Source of the DNA: SZAS-103 sp964449135
GTDB lineage: Bacteria > Pseudomonadota > Gammaproteobacteria > Xanthomonadales > Xanthomonadaceae
Direction: 5' to 3'
DNA length: 64,000 nt
Assembly (NCBI GenBank): GCA_964449135.1
Contig: CAYUXZ010000005.1
Location: 15,393-79,392 of the forward strand
Position 1 is the first letter of the stretch. Every line of letters starts with the position of its first letter. The notes beneath the pieces are model-generated. The model searched no databases. It was not told the origin of the DNA and saw only the letters and a list, made by a program, of their open reading frames with translations. Below are positions 61,778 through 64,000 of the stretch, piece after piece. The position numbers and the translations under genes are program-made.

Positions 61778-62986
61778 ATGAGTGCGCTCGCGTCCAATGC
61801 CGATGACGTCGTCGAGGATGCGGAGACAGCAGCCGTTGATTGCGTGATCATCGGTGCCGGCGTCATCGGCCTCGCCTGCGCGCGTGCGTTCGCGCAGGAC
61901 GGTCGCGAAGTGATCGTGCTCGACGCCGAGGACACGCACGGGACGCAGATTTCTTCGCGCAACAGCGAGGTATTGCACGCGGGTTTGTATTACCCGCCGG
62001 GTTCCTGGCGGGCGCGGTTGTGCGTGGGAGGGCGGCGCGCGCTGGTCGCGTATTGCGTTTCGCGCGGCGTGCCGCATCGGCTGTGCGGCAAGCTGATCGT
62101 CGCGGGCGACGAAGCCGAAGCGCCGCGCCTCGCTGCGCTGCGCGAACAAGCGGTCGCCTGCGGCGTGCATTCCCTGCGTGCGCTGACGCGGGACGACGTG
62201 CGTAGGCTCGAACCCGAGCTCGCGGTCCATTCGGCGCTGTGGTCTCCCGATACGGGCATCATCGACAGCGGTGCGTTGATGCTCGCGCTGCGCGCGGAAG
62301 CGGAAGCCGCCGGCGCGACTTTCGTGTTCCGGAGTCCCGTGCGCAGGCTCGATGCGGCCGACCGCGACCGCTCGGCAAACGAGCTGCCCCCGAAGCTCGG
62401 CCGTCTCGTTGTCCATGTCGCTGGCGAATCGCCGATGCGACTGGAAGCGCGCACGGTGGTCAACACCGCGGGCTTGAACGCGCTCGCGATTGCTCGATCC
62501 GTGCGCGGGCAGTCCGCCGCCTACGCGGAGGCATTGCCGCCGCCGCGATACGCGAAAGGCGCATATTTCGAGCTGGCCGGCCGAGCGCCTTTCACGCACC
62601 TCGTGTATCCGGTCCCGGGCGCGTCCTCGCACCTGGGCGTGCACCTGACGCTGGACCTCGCAGGCCGCGCGCGCTTCGGCCCCGGCTTCGAATGGATCGA
62701 GAGCGTGGAAACCTCGGTCGATCCCTCGCAGGCCGACGGATTCGAGGCAGCCGTGCGCCAGTACTGGCCTGGCCTGCCTTCCGGCGCATTGCATCCTGCC
62801 TTCGCGGGCGTGCGACCGAAGCTCACTGGACCCGGCGAACCGCCCGCGGACTTCCGCATCGACGGAGTCGAGGCGCATGGCGTTCGCGGGCTGGTGCATC
62901 TGCTCGGCATCGAATCACCGGGGCTGACCAGTTCGCTCGCGATTGCCGAGGTTGTGCGCGAATGCGCTGGTGTTGCGGCCGGTTGA
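61778..62986 (+). CDS. FAD-dependent oxidoreductase, L-2-hydroxyglutarate-oxidase-like
   Basis: A 402-residue DAO-fold protein. FAD motif GAGVIG (26-31), the family-typical SSRNSEVLHAGLYYPPGSWRA, then RGVPHRLCGKLIVA and the end HLLGIESPGLTSSLAIAEVV. The LhgO family is the closest fit. The start at 61778 was preferred over the upstream TTG. It is not coupled to the EamA gene (81-base gap). Confidence 0.85.
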   Translation: MSALASNADDVVEDAETAAVDCVIIGAGVIGLACARAFAQDGREVIVLDAEDTHGTQISSRNSEVLHAGLYYPPGSWRARLCVGGRRALVAYCVSRGVPHRLCGKLIVAGDEAEAPRLAALREQAVACGVHSLRALTRDDVRRLEPELAVHSALWSPDTGIIDSGALMLALRAEAEAAGATFVFRSPVRRLDAADRDRSANELPPKLGRLVVHVAGESPMRLEARTVVNTAGLNALAIARSVRGQSAAYAEALPPPRYAKGAYFELAGRAPFTHLVYPVPGASSHLGVHLTLDLAGRARFGPGFEWIESVETSVDPSQADGFEAAVRQYWPGLPSGALHPAFAGVRPKLTGPGEPPADFRIDGVEAHGVRGLVHLLGIESPGLTSSLAIAEVVRECAGVAAG

Positions 62987-63017
62987 CTCTTTTGCCAACA
63001 AAGGGAAATGGTCTTTC

Positions 63018-63043
63018 CGGCCGCGCCAGCGGCTCGGCCTTTT
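63018..63043 (+). terminator. possible terminator after the FAD oxidoreductase
   Basis: GGCCG and CGGCC with an inner GCC/GGC pair are followed by TTTT. Confidence 0.4.
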
Positions 63044-63115
63044 CAGGTCGTCAAGTCAATCGTCTCCGTCCCCTTTAGAATAGGCGCTTCGCCACAGCGT
63101 CCAGGGAGCCGCGTC

Positions 63116-64000
63116 ATGGATTTCCAGTTCACCGAAGAGCAGTTGATGATCCAGGACGTGGCGCGGCGTATCGCGCAGGACAAGATCGCCCCGAGCGCCG
63201 AGCACCACGACCACACCGGCGAGTTCCCGCTCGCGAACATCCGGCTGCTCGGCGAGAACGGCCTGATGGGCATCGAGGTGCCGGCCGAGTACGGCGGCGC
63301 GGGCATGGACCCGATCGCCTATGTGCTCGCGATGGTCGAGATCGCCGCTGCCGACGCCGCGCATTCGACGATCATGTCGGTCAACAATTCGCTGTTCTGC
63401 AACGGCATCCTCAAGTTCGGCACCGAGGAACAGAAGCAGAAATACGTGCGCGCGATCGCCGAAGGCAAGGAGATCGGCGCGTTCGCGCTGACCGAGCCGC
63501 AGTCGGGTTCGGACGCAACCGCGATGCGCTGCAAGGCGGTCCGGCAGGCCGATGGTTCCTTCAGGATCAACGGCAAGAAGAGCTGGATCACTTCCGGCCC
63601 GGTCGCAAAGTACATCGTGCTGTTCGCGATGAGCGATCCGGACAAGCGCGCGCGCGGGATCACCGCGTTCCTGATCGACACCACGCGCGCGGGATTCCAC
63701 CGCGGCAAGACCGAACCCAAGCTCGGCATCCGCGCGTCGGCGACCTGCGAGATCGAGTTCGAGGACTACGTTGCCCGGCCCGACGAGGTGCTCGGCGAGG
63801 AAGGGCACGGATTCAAGGTCGCGATGAGCGTGCTCGACGCGGGCCGCATCGGCATCGCCTCGCAGGCGATCGGCATCGCGCGCGCGGCCTACGAGGCGAG
63901 CATCCGCTACGTCAAGGACCGCCAGAGCTTCGGCCAGCCGATCGGCAGCTTCCAGATGATCCAGGCCAAGATCGCCGACATGAAGTGCAAGCTCGACGCC
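63116..64000 (+). CDS. acyl-CoA dehydrogenase (3' end outside window)
   Basis: The first 295 residues are in the window. It starts MDFQFTEEQLMIQDVARRIA and carries the ACADS motif ALTEPQSGSDATAM, the WITSGPVAKYIVLFA segment and RIGIASQAIGIARAA. The enzyme oxidises acyl-CoA to enoyl-CoA with ETF as acceptor; the pattern fits short/branched-chain members. No coupled gene precedes it. Confidence 0.95.
   Translation, partial: MDFQFTEEQLMIQDVARRIAQDKIAPSAEHHDHTGEFPLANIRLLGENGLMGIEVPAEYGGAGMDPIAYVLAMVEIAAADAAHSTIMSVNNSLFCNGILKFGTEEQKQKYVRAIAEGKEIGAFALTEPQSGSDATAMRCKAVRQADGSFRINGKKSWITSGPVAKYIVLFAMSDPDKRARGITAFLIDTTRAGFHRGKTEPKLGIRASATCEIEFEDYVARPDEVLGEEGHGFKVAMSVLDAGRIGIASQAIGIARAAYEASIRYVKDRQSFGQPIGSFQMIQAKIADMKCKLDA

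Noticed and set aside
58504..62899. Long antisense frames opposite the PKS, EamA and LhgO-like genes
   Set aside because: These lack initiation signals and recognisable domains. The plus-strand genes carry clear motifs.

Overview
The window is about 64 kb of high-GC (roughly two-thirds G+C) gammaproteobacterial chromosome. The order uvrC-pgsA-tRNA-Gly-tRNA-Cys-tRNA-Leu (the uvrC-pgsA-glyW-cysT-leuZ order of Escherichia coli), the serC-aroA pair, the short FtsK followed by lolA and rarA, and the GumB/GumC-like export pair suggest Lysobacterales (Xanthomonadales), perhaps Rhodanobacteraceae or Xanthomonadaceae. That placement rests on gene content and style, not on a search. Six genes for tRNAs/tRNA-like remnants occur (five intact tRNAs and one interrupted 3' fragment); there is no rRNA, CRISPR array or recognisable transposase. 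No gene-free stretch exceeds 300 bases.

1-4.2 kb: end of uvrC, pgsA, then a tRNA cluster into which a secreted asparagine-rich solenoid-like protein gene has been inserted on the opposite strand between tRNA-Cys and tRNA-Leu, flanked by imperfect direct repeats. Next is a glutamate-synthase-domain gene broken by two in-frame stops.

4.4-27.2 kb: a complete Wzx/Wzy-type exopolysaccharide locus, nearly all translationally coupled on the plus strand. It encodes an outer-membrane export lipoprotein, a Wzc-type co-polymerase/tyrosine kinase, a membrane protein with a J-domain-like HPD motif, a TPR-like protein, an O-antigen-ligase/Wzy protein, UDP-sugar dehydrogenase, acyltransferase 3, uronate epimerase, flippase, hexapeptide acetyltransferase, a GT2, a double-length GT made of two tandem copies, a GT4, an RmlD-like reductase, an asparagine-synthase-type amidotransferase, an EpsG-like polymerase, another GT4 and a WecA-type initiating transferase. 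Dehydrogenase, epimerase and amidotransferase together suggest an amidated uronic acid in the polymer.

27.3-40.9 kb: a methyltransferase, tRNA-Val, a large periplasmic-sensor diguanylate cyclase, a TPR protein, phasin-like proteins, a TetR/acyl-CoA-binding-protein pair divergent from a fused two-domain fatty acyl reductase (fatty-alcohol forming by resemblance), a lower-GC zinc-ribbon orphan, a patatin phospholipase, a PHA-system protein and an FHA-domain membrane protein.

41-55.5 kb: mostly housekeeping: serC, aroA, a TonB-like protein, serS, a LysR regulator, tRNA-Ser, a lysophospholipid-acyltransferase-like protein, trxB, ald, ftsK, lolA, rarA.

55.5-64 kb: an MFS-CrcB-DUF190 operon divergent from a type III polyketide synthase/methyltransferase/flavoprotein operon that resembles phenolic-lipid (srs-type) clusters, an EamA transporter with a strikingly histidine-rich tail, an LhgO-like FAD oxidoreductase and the start of an acyl-CoA dehydrogenase.
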